Shown: piece by piece, positions 1 through 5,752 of the stretch
Layout of the letters: each line of letters starts with the position of its first letter
Position numbering within the stretch: position 1 is the first letter of the stretch
Origin: CAJXZP01 sp041563475
GTDB lineage: Bacteria; Bacteroidota; Bacteroidia; Flavobacteriales_G; Salibacteraceae
Reading direction: 5' to 3'
NCBI GenBank assembly: GCA_041563475.1
Contig: JBFFMY010000077.1
Location: forward strand, 1-8,979
Length of the DNA: 8,979 nucleotides
The notes under the pieces: generated by a model
What the model was told of the DNA's origin: nothing
Seen by the model: only the letters and a program-made list of their open reading frames with translations
The model's database searches: none
Translations under genes and position numbers: made by a program

Positions 1-1046
1 ACTTTTTAATTACGTTCTTTTTCCGGTTCATACTTGTAAACAGTACAGTTCATAGAATTCATAATAGAATTATAGGTTACAATACCTTGATTATAGGAAG
101 TAACGAAAATGCGCTCAAACTTTACAATGATTTAGAATCAGCTAAAAAATCAAGTGGATTTAAAACCGTAGGTTTTGTGCATGTAAATGGCACATCTCAG
201 CACCTATTAACGGGTGAGGTTAGCCATTTGGGTCATGTTTCAAATGTGAATCAAATTATCCAAGAGTATGACATTGAAGATGTGATAATTGCCATTGAAC
301 CTTCGGAACACCATAAAATTGAAGAAATCATCGCCATTTTAGATGAAGGGAATGTTAATATCAAAATCATTCCTGATATGTACACTATTTTGACTGGTCA
401 GGTTAAAATGTCGGCCATTTTTGGGGCGCCTCTTATTGATATCAGTAAGCAAATCATGCCTCCGTATCAACAGTCGTTAAAACGATTGTTTGATTTCGTA
501 GGCTCCTTATTTGTGTTGATTGTATTTTCTCCATTGTACATTATTGTAGGATTTATTGTGGGAGTTACCTCCTATGGGCCCATTATTTATTCGCAAGAAC
601 GTATTGGAAAAAATGGTAAAGCTTTTATGATTCATAAATTCCGTTCCATGTATAAGGATGCTGAAACGGACATGCCGCTTCTTTCCAGTACACACGACCA
701 GAGAATTACACCAATAGGACGATTTTTACGTAAAACACGATTAGATGAAATTCCTCAATTTTATAATGTGTTGATTGGTGATATGTCGATTGTGGGGCCA
801 AGACCAGAACGTAAATTCTACATCGATTTAATTAAAAATAGGGCTCCCCACTACTCTCACCTTCAAAAGGTTCGACCAGGAATTACAAGTTGGGGACAAG
901 TGAAATATGGATATGCAGAGAACGTGGATGAAATGGTTCGAAGATTAGAGTTTGATATCCTATATATTGAAAACATGTCGCTTTTGGTCGATTTAAAAAT
1001 ATTAATCTACACCATTCAAATTGTTTTGAAAGGAGCAGGAAAATAA
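1..1046 (+). CDS. Polyprenyl-phosphate sugar-1-phosphate transferase, 5' end missing
   Basis: The reading frame is open from base 3 to the stop at 1044-1046, so the gene starts before the window. The TTG at 87 is an internal leucine codon, not a start; 28 readable codons precede it. About 347 residues are visible and roughly 120 are probably missing, including the N-terminal membrane segments usual in the family. The visible part has a Rossmann-like CoA_binding_3-type region (about nt 84-420), a hydrophobic segment (nt 501-566), then a bacterial sugar transferase domain. Its marks are KFRSM (nt 636-650), TRLDEIPQ with the catalytic-type Asp-Glu pair (nt 744-749), GPRPE and PGITSWGQV. By family it moves a hexose-1-phosphate from a nucleotide sugar to undecaprenyl phosphate at the inner membrane, the first step of exopolysaccharide, capsule or O-antigen synthesis. 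The sugar cannot be read from sequence. No other polysaccharide gene is in the window. Confidence 0.93.
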   Translation, partial: FLITFFFRFILVNSTVHRIHNRIIGYNTLIIGSNENALKLYNDLESAKKSSGFKTVGFVHVNGTSQHLLTGEVSHLGHVSNVNQIIQEYDIEDVIIAIEPSEHHKIEEIIAILDEGNVNIKIIPDMYTILTGQVKMSAIFGAPLIDISKQIMPPYQQSLKRLFDFVGSLFVLIVFSPLYIIVGFIVGVTSYGPIIYSQERIGKNGKAFMIHKFRSMYKDAETDMPLLSSTHDQRITPIGRFLRKTRLDEIPQFYNVLIGDMSIVGPRPERKFYIDLIKNRAPHYSHLQKVRPGITSWGQVKYGYAENVDEMVRRLEFDILYIENMSLLVDLKILIYTIQIVLKGAGK

Positions 1047-1096
1047 CTCCTCGCAATCCACCCATAAAAGTCATTCCTTAAATTCATCAAATAACC

Positions 1097-1104
1097 TAAA
1101 TTTG
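1097..1104 (+). promoter_or_regulatory. Candidate -7 element of the dehydrogenase gene
   Basis: TAAATTTG fits the Bacteroidetes -7 consensus TAnnTTTG and is followed by CCGCC, as at the ttcA promoter (8746-8757). Transcription would begin near 1108-1110, giving a leader of about 50 nt before the ATG at 1159. I see no clear TTG box 17-23 bp upstream, so this rests on the -7 match alone. Confidence 0.5.
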
Positions 1105-1158
1105 CCGCCTTTTCAGGAGGTAATCTCTTATTTAGAACACAAAACAAAAACATTTAGA

Positions 1159-2049
1159 ATGGAAAAAGTTGCAGTTATTGGAGCGGGTACAATGGGAAAC
1201 GGAATTGCCCACACTTTTGCTCAGTTTGGTTACAAAGTATCTTTAATTGATATTTCTCAAAATTCGCTTGATAAAGCTATTGCTACTATTACGAAGAATT
1301 TAGATCGAATGGTGAGCAAAGAACGCATTACCGAAGCAGATAAAACTACCACGTTAGCCAACCTTACCACTTATACGGATATGGGTGAAGGTGTGAATGG
1401 TGTGGGATTAGTTGTGGAAGCCGCCACTGAAAATGTAGATTTAAAATTAAATATTTTCAAGACTTTGGATGAATTAACAAGTCCTGAGGTGATTTTAGCA
1501 AGTAACACTTCCTCTATTTCTATTACACAAATAGCATCTGTTACTTCTCGTCCAGATAAAGTTATTGGAATGCATTTCATGAATCCAGTTCCGGTAATGA
1601 AATTGGTAGAAATTATTCGCGGATACCAAACCAGTGATGAAGTTACGGCTATCATCATGGATCTTTCCCGTAAATTGAAAAAATCGCCTACTGAAGTGAA
1701 TGATTACCCTGGATTTGTGGCCAACCGTATTTTAATGCCAATGATCAACGAAGCCATTATTACCCTTCACGAAGGTGTGGCTGGTGTAGAAGAAATTGAT
1801 ACAGTGATGAAATTAGGAATGGCACATCCAATGGGACCATTGCAATTAGCTGATTTTATTGGATTAGATGTTTGTCTTTCTATACTTAGAGTAATGCATG
1901 ATGGATTTGGGAATCCAAAATATGCTCCCTCTCCTCTATTAGTGAATATGGTTCAAGCGGGACATTTAGGTGCAAAATCTGGAAACGGTTTTTACAACCA
2001 TACGCATGGAACCAAAGAATGGATTGTAGCGGATAGTTTTAAGAAATAA
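1159..2049 (+). CDS. 3-hydroxybutyryl-CoA (3-hydroxyacyl-CoA) dehydrogenase
   Basis: NAD-dependent oxidation of (S)-3-hydroxyacyl-CoA to 3-ketoacyl-CoA, or the reverse, in the cytoplasm; used in butanoate metabolism and beta-oxidation. The 296-residue protein has the short single-function form of the family (usually 280-300). Visible marks: dinucleotide loop GAGTMGNGIA (residues 8-17), Asp31 at the end of strand 2 pointing to NAD rather than NADP, Ser118 in SNTSS, catalytic His139 in GMHFMNPVP, its partner Glu151, Asn189 in PGFVANRI, and the C-terminal signature HPMGPLQLADFIGLD (223-237). The frame extends upstream to a TTG at 1102, but that codon lies inside the promoter. ATG 1159 puts the glycine-rich loop at the usual distance from the N-terminus, so I chose it. 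The gene stands alone with its own terminator; fadB2 or hbd type names would both fit. Confidence 0.95.
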   Translation: MEKVAVIGAGTMGNGIAHTFAQFGYKVSLIDISQNSLDKAIATITKNLDRMVSKERITEADKTTTLANLTTYTDMGEGVNGVGLVVEAATENVDLKLNIFKTLDELTSPEVILASNTSSISITQIASVTSRPDKVIGMHFMNPVPVMKLVEIIRGYQTSDEVTAIIMDLSRKLKKSPTEVNDYPGFVANRILMPMINEAIITLHEGVAGVEEIDTVMKLGMAHPMGPLQLADFIGLDVCLSILRVMHDGFGNPKYAPSPLLVNMVQAGHLGAKSGNGFYNHTHGTKEWIVADSFKK

Positions 2050-2065
2050 GACTTTTACAAATTTG

Positions 2066-2103
2066 AAAAGCCTCGTAACTACAAAGTTACGGGGCTTTTT
2101 TTT
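2066..2103 (+). terminator. Intrinsic terminator of the dehydrogenase gene
   Basis: A 15-bp stem (2066-2080 with 2085-2099, one G-U pair) closes on a 4-nt ACAA loop and runs into eight T residues at 2096-2103. It lies 17 bp after the stop codon. On the minus strand only about four T residues follow the stem, so it would be much weaker in that direction. Confidence 0.92.
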
Positions 2104-2146
2104 GTCATTCTTTGTCACTTCAATTGACCGAGGAAAAGCTTTTAAA

Positions 2147-2174
2147 TGTCCTTTTTCATCTAGGAAAAAGGACA
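2147..2174. repeat. Small perfect inverted repeat
   Basis: An 11-bp perfect stem (TGTCCTTTTTC at 2147-2157 with its complement at 2164-2174) flanks a 6-nt ATCTAG loop. No T-run follows on either strand, so it does not look like a second intrinsic terminator. It lies where the left arm of repeat unit 1 would be, after an isolated TTGTCACTTC at 2112-2121, and may be a replacement or relic within that unit. Confidence 0.6.
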
Positions 2175-2230
2175 AAGAGTTATTCCTATCAATTTATTAA
2201 TTCCCTTTCTTTTCGCTTATGCAACGAAGG

Positions 2231-2302
2231 TTGTAACGAGAAGCAATTCTTCTGGCTTTTGTTCTCGATACGATTTCTTAGAAATCACTCGAACTGACAG
2301 CC
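2231..2302. repeat. Palindromic repeat unit 1 (right arm well preserved)
   Basis: The right arm has the shared order CGAGAAGC, TTCTGGCTTTT, GTTCTCGATACGATTT, then CACTCGAACTGACAGCC. A possible left end, TTGTCACTTC, sits at 2112-2121, but the sequence between (about 110 bp, against about 40 in other units) does not match the others, so the left arm is degraded or replaced. From 2261 on, this unit is nearly identical to unit 3 from 2799. Confidence 0.75.
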
Positions 2303-2363
2303 ATACACATTCATTGTCACTTCGAGTGATTCGCTCTGGTGAGAATTGTATCGAGAAGCGATT
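2261..2363. repeat. Long direct repeat, copy 1
   Basis: This 103-bp stretch covers the right arm of unit 1, the linker CATACACATTCA and the left arm of unit 2. It recurs at 2799-2901, offset exactly 538 bp, with about 5 differences that I count by eye and no gap. Confidence 0.9.
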
Positions 2364-2416
2364 TACCCAGCCCTTGTGCTCCATATACAATATCTACGAA
2401 ATCATTCGAATTGATA
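2314..2416. repeat. Palindromic repeat unit 2 (right arm decayed)
   Basis: The left arm TTGTCACTTCGAGTG and the inner TATCGAGAAGC are intact. The right arm (about 2378-2416) has drifted: it still lines up with the consensus GTTCTCGATAC...CACTCGAACTGACA but with several changes (for example ATCATTCGAATTGATA). It ends about 10 bp from the stop codon of the broken GIY-YIG gene. Confidence 0.75.
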
Positions 2417-2426
2417 TTCGTAATTA

Positions 2427-2723
2427 CTAAAAGTTCTTTTTGCTCAAGCTAGGTAGCAATTCAAATTCTTCGTTGATAAGTGCTTCCTTTTTCTTCCTCG
2501 ACCATTTTTTAATTTGTTTCTCCGCTAAAATGGCTAAATCAATATCTGTGAACCCAGCATTAAAAACTAACTATATCGGTCTTCGTGAATAGGTATAAGA
2601 GTCTTTATGTGATCCTGATTCGTGTTCCAGAATTCTTTTGGACAGGTTACTGGAAACCCCAGTATAGTAAGAATTATCACTACATTTAAGAATGTATACA
2701 TGATATAAGTGATGTTTAATCAT
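2427..2723 (-). pseudogene. Small GIY-YIG endonuclease gene with one internal stop
   Basis: Reading minus from ATG 2723 gives 99 in-frame codons ending at TAG 2427-2429, interrupted only by TAG at 2571-2573 (codon 51). The frame is otherwise intact. Residues 9-22 carry the GIY-YIG core (VYILKC, then YYTG), followed by the helix with Arg30 (LSKRILEH) and SYTYSRRP. After the stop come AEKQIKKWSRKKKEALI, with the metal-binding-type Glu (codon 68), and the tail ELLPSLSKKNF, all typical of the short flavobacterial GIY-YIG proteins of about 95-100 residues. The stop falls where relatives commonly have a residue such as Glu, so a single GAG-to-TAG change would explain it. A product ending at residue 50 would lack the catalytic Glu and should be inactive. 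The gene sits between two pairs of palindromic repeats, about 10 bp from each. Biological role unknown; a link to the repeats is inferred. Confidence 0.88.
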
Positions 2724-2734
2724 AATTACATTTT

Positions 2735-2840
2735 TTGTCACTTCGAGTGGCTATGGTAAAACTAGAGGTTGGATCGAGAAGCTTTTTACTGGGCTTCTGT
2801 TCTCGATACGATTTCCTAGAAATCACTCGAACTGACAGCC
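2735..2840. repeat. Palindromic repeat unit 3
   Basis: A complete unit. The outer arms TTGTCACTTCGAGTG (2735-2749) and CACTCGAACTGACAG are imperfect inverted copies of each other, 13 of 15 pairing. The inner arms ATCGAGAAGC and GTTCTCGAT also pair, so the strand can fold into a nested hairpin. It begins 11 bp beyond the start codon of the broken GIY-YIG gene. Confidence 0.85.
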
Positions 2841-2901
2841 ATACACATTCATTGTCACTTCGAGTGATTCGAGCTGGCGAGAATTTTATCGAGAAGCGAT
2901 T
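2799..2901. repeat. Long direct repeat, copy 2
   Basis: Second copy of the 103-bp repeat at 2261-2363, covering the right arm of unit 3, the same CATACACATTCA linker and the left arm of unit 4. The shared linker shows that the duplicated block was a pair of units and not a single one. Confidence 0.9.
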
Positions 2902-2969
2902 CTTCTGGCTTTTGTTCTCGATACATTTTTTCTACGTTTCCCTTCGAAAAAATACTCGAACTGACAGCC
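2852..2969. repeat. Palindromic repeat unit 4
   Basis: A complete unit with outer arms TTGTCACTTCGAGTG and ACTCGAACTGACAGCC and inner arms ATCGAGAAGC and GTTCTCGATAC. Its right half differs from unit 3 before the outer arm, around 2924-2952. It ends 15 bp from the moaA stop codon, so the moaA mRNA reads into this hairpin; it may protect or end that transcript, but no clear T-run shows it. Confidence 0.82.
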
Positions 2970-2984
2970 TAAAGACACTTAATA

Positions 2985-3977
2985 TTACCCCCCAATTCTA
3001 ATCATACTCCGATTATCTTGGTTTTGCTCTGCATCTGAGAAATCTTCAAAATCGGTCATGCCACCTCTCACCGCTTTTTTACCCCAAATACCTTTTAAAA
3101 TGGTTTCTTTTAATGGTAATCCTTGACGGTAAACACTCAAAATATCGGTTTCAGATTTGGAGAATAAACAGTTTTTCATTTTTCCATCTGCAGTTAACCG
3201 AATACGGTTACACGTATCACAAAACGGATTCGAAACTGTGGCAATAACGGCAAACTTTCCGGTAGAGCCTTTTACTCTGTAGTTCTTAGAAGTGTCGTTG
3301 GGTTCATCTTGAACCTTCTCAATATTATCCTTACCGAATTGATTATAAGCTTTTTCTAATACATCATCTAAAGTTATTCCGTCCTTTTTCCAATCCCATT
3401 TATTTCCGCTAAACGGCATGAATTCTATGAAACGAACGGTTATAGGTAGATGACGCCCCCATTCAATAAAATCGGCTATTTCATCATCATTAATCCCTTT
3501 CAGGAGAACTACATTTATTTTAACCTTGAACCCACGTTTTATGGTTTCTAGGGTATTCTCCATAATCACATCAAACTTTTCGCGTCTAGAGAGCTCGTTC
3601 ATTTTCTCTGGAATCAATGAATCTAAGCTGATATTCAAAGAGGTACACCCAGTACGTTGAAGCAAATCCCAGTGTTGGTGTAAAAGGATGGCGTTGGTTG
3701 TCATTCCTAAATCTACATTCAGAGCTTGTAACCCTTCTAGGATATTGTCTAAACCTCTACGCATTAAAGGCTCTCCACCCGTTAACCGAATTTTAGTTAC
3801 ACCTAGTTCTACATATTGCCGCGCAATATCCACTATTTCTTCATTTCGCATAATATGCTCTTTCGGAAGTAGTTTAATCCCTTCCTCCGGCATACAATAC
3901 GTGCAACGTAAATTGCACCGTTCGATTAAGGAAATACGCAAATAGCTATGAATTCGTTGATGCTGATCAATTATCAT
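2985..3977 (-). CDS. moaA: GTP 3',8-cyclase MoaA
   Basis: Radical SAM enzyme that, with MoaC, turns GTP into cyclic pyranopterin monophosphate, the first stage of molybdenum cofactor synthesis in the cytoplasm. At 330 residues it has the usual length. The N-terminal [4Fe-4S] and SAM site is CNLRCTYC (Cys21, 25, 28), with GGEP at 67-70 for SAM binding. The second cluster, which holds GTP, is Cys253, Cys256 and Cys270 in NPFCDTCNRIR and KNC. The C-terminal Gly-Gly tail (329-330), needed for MoaA activity in studied enzymes, is present, so the protein looks complete and active. The start overlaps the upstream moaC-mogA gene by 11 bp and has one of the few good ribosome binding sites in the operon. 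It is the last gene of the operon; repeat unit 4 follows. Confidence 0.97.
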   Translation of the reverse strand: MIIDQHQRIHSYLRISLIERCNLRCTYCMPEEGIKLLPKEHIMRNEEIVDIARQYVELGVTKIRLTGGEPLMRRGLDNILEGLQALNVDLGMTTNAILLHQHWDLLQRTGCTSLNISLDSLIPEKMNELSRREKFDVIMENTLETIKRGFKVKINVVLLKGINDDEIADFIEWGRHLPITVRFIEFMPFSGNKWDWKKDGITLDDVLEKAYNQFGKDNIEKVQDEPNDTSKNYRVKGSTGKFAVIATVSNPFCDTCNRIRLTADGKMKNCLFSKSETDILSVYRQGLPLKETILKGIWGKKAVRGGMTDFEDFSDAEQNQDNRSMIRIGG

Positions 3978-4881
3978 GGCGCGCTCCTTTCATAATTCTG
4001 AACAAATGCAATACAAATGGGAAAACGGCATCCATAGACTCCTCAGCGCCTCTTGTTGAGCCAGGAAGAGCAAATACAAGTGTTTGTCCTTTTATCCCAA
4101 CAACACTCCTAGAAAGCATGGCAAAAGGCATTCTTTCTTGGCCGTAACTTCTAATAGCTTCAGCAATCCCTGGTATCTCCATATCTAATAATGGTTTCAA
4201 CGCTTCTGGAGTAACATCTCGTTTGGATAGCCCTGTTCCTCCCGTATAAATCACTAAATCGAGATTTACATCCACGTAATCCATCAGTTTTTGAGCGATA
4301 ATTTCTTTTTCATCCGGAATTACCACGTAATCTTTAATCTCAACGCTGCTTTCCTTTAACTTAGATATAATGGCCAACCCCGCCTTGTCTTCTTTTTGGC
4401 CGGCTGCAATCGTGTCTGAACAAACCACAACGGCTGCGGTTAAGTCGGTTCTAAAACGATCTTTAAAATCGGATTTACCGCCTTTTTTGCTCAATAGTTT
4501 TATAGCATGAATTTCCACGCCTTTATCAATCGGTTTTAGCATATCGTACATTGTTAGTGCTACAACACTCGCACCATGCATTGCCTCTACTTCTACTCCT
4601 GTTTTATAAATCGTTTTAACGGTCATTTTTACAATGATAGTTAACCCATCAATTTCATATTCAATGCCTGTAAACTCAATAGGTAGCGGATGACAATCGG
4701 GTAAAATTAATGGCGTGTTTTTTACGCCTAAAAGCCCCGCTGCTTTTGCCATTTCAAATACATTTCCTTTTGGAACCGTGTTATTTTGAATTGCTATTAT
4801 CGTTTCTGGTTTACTCACTTTCACTACTGCCTGAGCAGTTGCAACGCGTAATGTATTTATTTTATGTGTAATATCTACCAT
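3967..4881 (-). CDS. Bifunctional MoaC-MogA fusion of Moco synthesis
   Basis: Two pathway enzymes in one chain of 304 residues. Residues 1-143 are MoaC, cyclic pyranopterin monophosphate synthase: MVDITHK start, LPDCHPLPI with His64, GVEVEAMHG, and YDMLK with the catalytic Asp113 and Lys116. Residues about 146-304 are a MogA/MoaB domain: CSDTIAAG, YTGGTGLSKRDVTPEA (212-227) with the Asp-rich molybdopterin-binding loop, PFAMLSRS and LPGSTRGAEES (272-282). The first domain acts directly after MoaA; the second, by family, adenylylates molybdopterin before molybdate insertion. There is almost no linker. Fusions of this kind are known in Bacteroidetes (moaCB naming is used). The start follows the GNAT stop by 7 bp with no Shine-Dalgarno. 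Whether the second half has MogA activity or is an inactive MoaB is inferred; its motifs look intact. Confidence 0.95.
   Translation of the reverse strand: MVDITHKINTLRVATAQAVVKVSKPETIIAIQNNTVPKGNVFEMAKAAGLLGVKNTPLILPDCHPLPIEFTGIEYEIDGLTIIVKMTVKTIYKTGVEVEAMHGASVVALTMYDMLKPIDKGVEIHAIKLLSKKGGKSDFKDRFRTDLTAAVVVCSDTIAAGQKEDKAGLAIISKLKESSVEIKDYVVIPDEKEIIAQKLMDYVDVNLDLVIYTGGTGLSKRDVTPEALKPLLDMEIPGIAEAIRSYGQERMPFAMLSRSVVGIKGQTLVFALPGSTRGAEESMDAVFPFVLHLFRIMKGARHDN
3984..3990 (-). promoter_or_regulatory. Shine-Dalgarno sequence of moaA
   Basis: On the minus strand AAAGGAG lies 6 nt before the moaA ATG, inside the 3' end of moaC-mogA. Strong Shine-Dalgarno sites are unusual in this phylum. This one supports the start at 3977 despite the 11-bp overlap and suggests that moaA has its own initiation as well as coupling. 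Confidence 0.7.
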
Positions 4882-4888
4882 GTTTATT

Positions 4889-5293
4889 TTATGATTTCCA
4901 ATGCATTATTACCGGTTTACCGTAGCCGTGCCATAATGATCGGTTAGTGTATTTAAAACTTAACTCTTCCGGTATTTCTTGTATGGGATGAAAACCTAGT
5001 TTTTTGAAATATTTGGGTTTTACGGTTATGAGATACAAGGAATTGAATTTGGATTGTAGGGTTTTAATAAGTTGTGCTCCAATCCCTTTATTTCTAAAAT
5101 CTCTCAACACCCCTAGAGTAGCCAATTCATTGATGTTTTCTCTTTTCAACCCTCGAATAAAACCAACCAATTCTGAATTAATAAAAGCCGCATGGAACTG
5201 CATTGCTTTACAATTAGTCACATCGAGTTTCATACGGTTTGCTTTGGTCAGCAAATCGACAAATTCAGTATTTGTTGGCTGTCTAATAATCAT
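4889..5293 (-). CDS. GNAT-family N-acetyltransferase in the Moco operon
   Basis: A 134-residue single-domain GNAT protein; by family it transfers an acetyl group from acetyl-CoA to an amine, substrate unknown. The acetyl-CoA loop is clear: LATLGVLRDFRNKGIGAQLI (58-77), with the RNKGIG pyrophosphate-binding turn at 67-72, preceded by the strand ELVGFIRGL (41-49). The later YFKKLGF (95-101) is the usual motif B end. The C-terminus (about 118-134) has an aromatic, basic tail I do not recognise. It lies 2 bp after moaE and 7 bp before moaC-mogA, so it is translated as part of the operon, yet acetylation has no known place in Moco synthesis. It could be a passenger or modify an operon product; the sequence does not decide. 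Confidence 0.88.
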   Translation of the reverse strand: MIIRQPTNTEFVDLLTKANRMKLDVTNCKAMQFHAAFINSELVGFIRGLKRENINELATLGVLRDFRNKGIGAQLIKTLQSKFNSLYLITVKPKYFKKLGFHPIQEIPEELSFKYTNRSLWHGYGKPVIMHWKS

Positions 5294-5295
5294 CC

Positions 5296-5742
5296 TTAGT
5301 TATTCACCTTCCATTGATGACTTTCGTCTTCAAAAATTTCCTTTCCAAAAATGGGCGCTTTCGATTTGATTTCTTCTACTAAAAACTCCAAAGCCTTTCT
5401 GGCTGGCACGCGATGGGCAGAAGAAACAAAAACAAATAGGCAAATCTCACCCGTATTTACGTTGCCTAAGCTGTGATAAATATGAATGCAGCTCAAATCG
5501 AACTTATTAAAAGTTTCTTCGCGGATATCATGAAAAATTGCATTTGCCATGTCTTCATGGGCAGTGTATTCGATAGATTTCACCACATTACCGTCAATTT
5601 GATCTGCACGAACTTGTCCTAGAAATATTTCATGCGCCCCAATATCTGTTTTAGGTTGATGCGCAGCTATTGATTTGGCAATCATTTCAGAGGTGATTGC
5701 CCCCTCTCTAAATACGTTTTTAATTTTTCTGGTCTTTTCCAT
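5296..5742 (-). CDS. moaE: Molybdopterin synthase catalytic subunit MoaE
   Basis: Large subunit of molybdopterin synthase, which pairs with MoaD and puts two sulfurs into cyclic pyranopterin monophosphate to make molybdopterin. The 148 residues match the family. Visible marks: GAHEIFLGQVR (35-45), IEYTAHEDMA (57-66), HSLGNVNTGE (90-99), the active-site HR (110-111) and IKSKAPIFGKE (125-135). By alignment from memory with E. coli MoaE, Lys126 matches active-site Lys119. The second E. coli lysine (126) falls on Gly133, with a lysine next door at 134; PIFGKE in place of PIWKKE seems to be a common variant. The gene lies 10 bp after moeB and 2 bp before the GNAT gene, and its partner moaD is in the same operon. 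Confidence 0.96.
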   Translation of the reverse strand: MEKTRKIKNVFREGAITSEMIAKSIAAHQPKTDIGAHEIFLGQVRADQIDGNVVKSIEYTAHEDMANAIFHDIREETFNKFDLSCIHIYHSLGNVNTGEICLFVFVSSAHRVPARKALEFLVEEIKSKAPIFGKEIFEDESHQWKVNN

Positions 5743-5752
5743 TTGTATTCTT

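Larger units (their letters stand above)
2104..2984. other. Convergent intergenic region with repeats and a dead nuclease gene
   Basis: This 881-bp stretch separates the terminator of the plus-strand dehydrogenase from the 3' end of minus-strand moaA. It has no intact gene. It holds a small hairpin (2147-2174), four palindromic repeat units (right arm of unit 1 at 2231-2302, unit 2 at 2314-2416, unit 3 at 2735-2840, unit 4 at 2852-2969) and, between units 2 and 3, a broken GIY-YIG gene. Open frames on the plus strand at 2112-2297 and 2735-3001 are made of repeat sequence and are not counted as genes. Confidence 0.85.

Noticed and set aside
1371..1658. Minus-strand open frame inside the dehydrogenase gene
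   Set aside because: Antisense shadow of a well-supported gene.
2112..2297. Plus-strand open frame of 61 codons
   Set aside because: It consists mostly of palindromic repeat sequence, shows no family motif and overlaps the hairpin at 2147-2174.
2427..2723. Insertion sequence remnant
   Set aside because: The coding sequence is GIY-YIG and not transposase, and I see no terminal inverted repeats with target duplication; the 103-bp direct repeats contain unit pairs.
2112..2969. CRISPR array
   Set aside because: Repeat units are about 100 bp, palindromic and unevenly spaced, with a gene between them; no short uniform repeats and spacers and no cas genes.
2735..3001. Plus-strand open frame of 88 codons
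   Set aside because: It is a read through repeat units 3 and 4 and runs into the 3' end of moaA; its repeated peptide parts mirror the DNA repeats.
3688..3945. Plus-strand open frame inside moaA
   Set aside because: Shadow of moaA, whose motifs and length are beyond doubt.
5004..5369. Plus-strand open frame of 121 codons across the GNAT gene and moaE
   Set aside because: Antisense to two genes with clear family motifs; no motif of its own.
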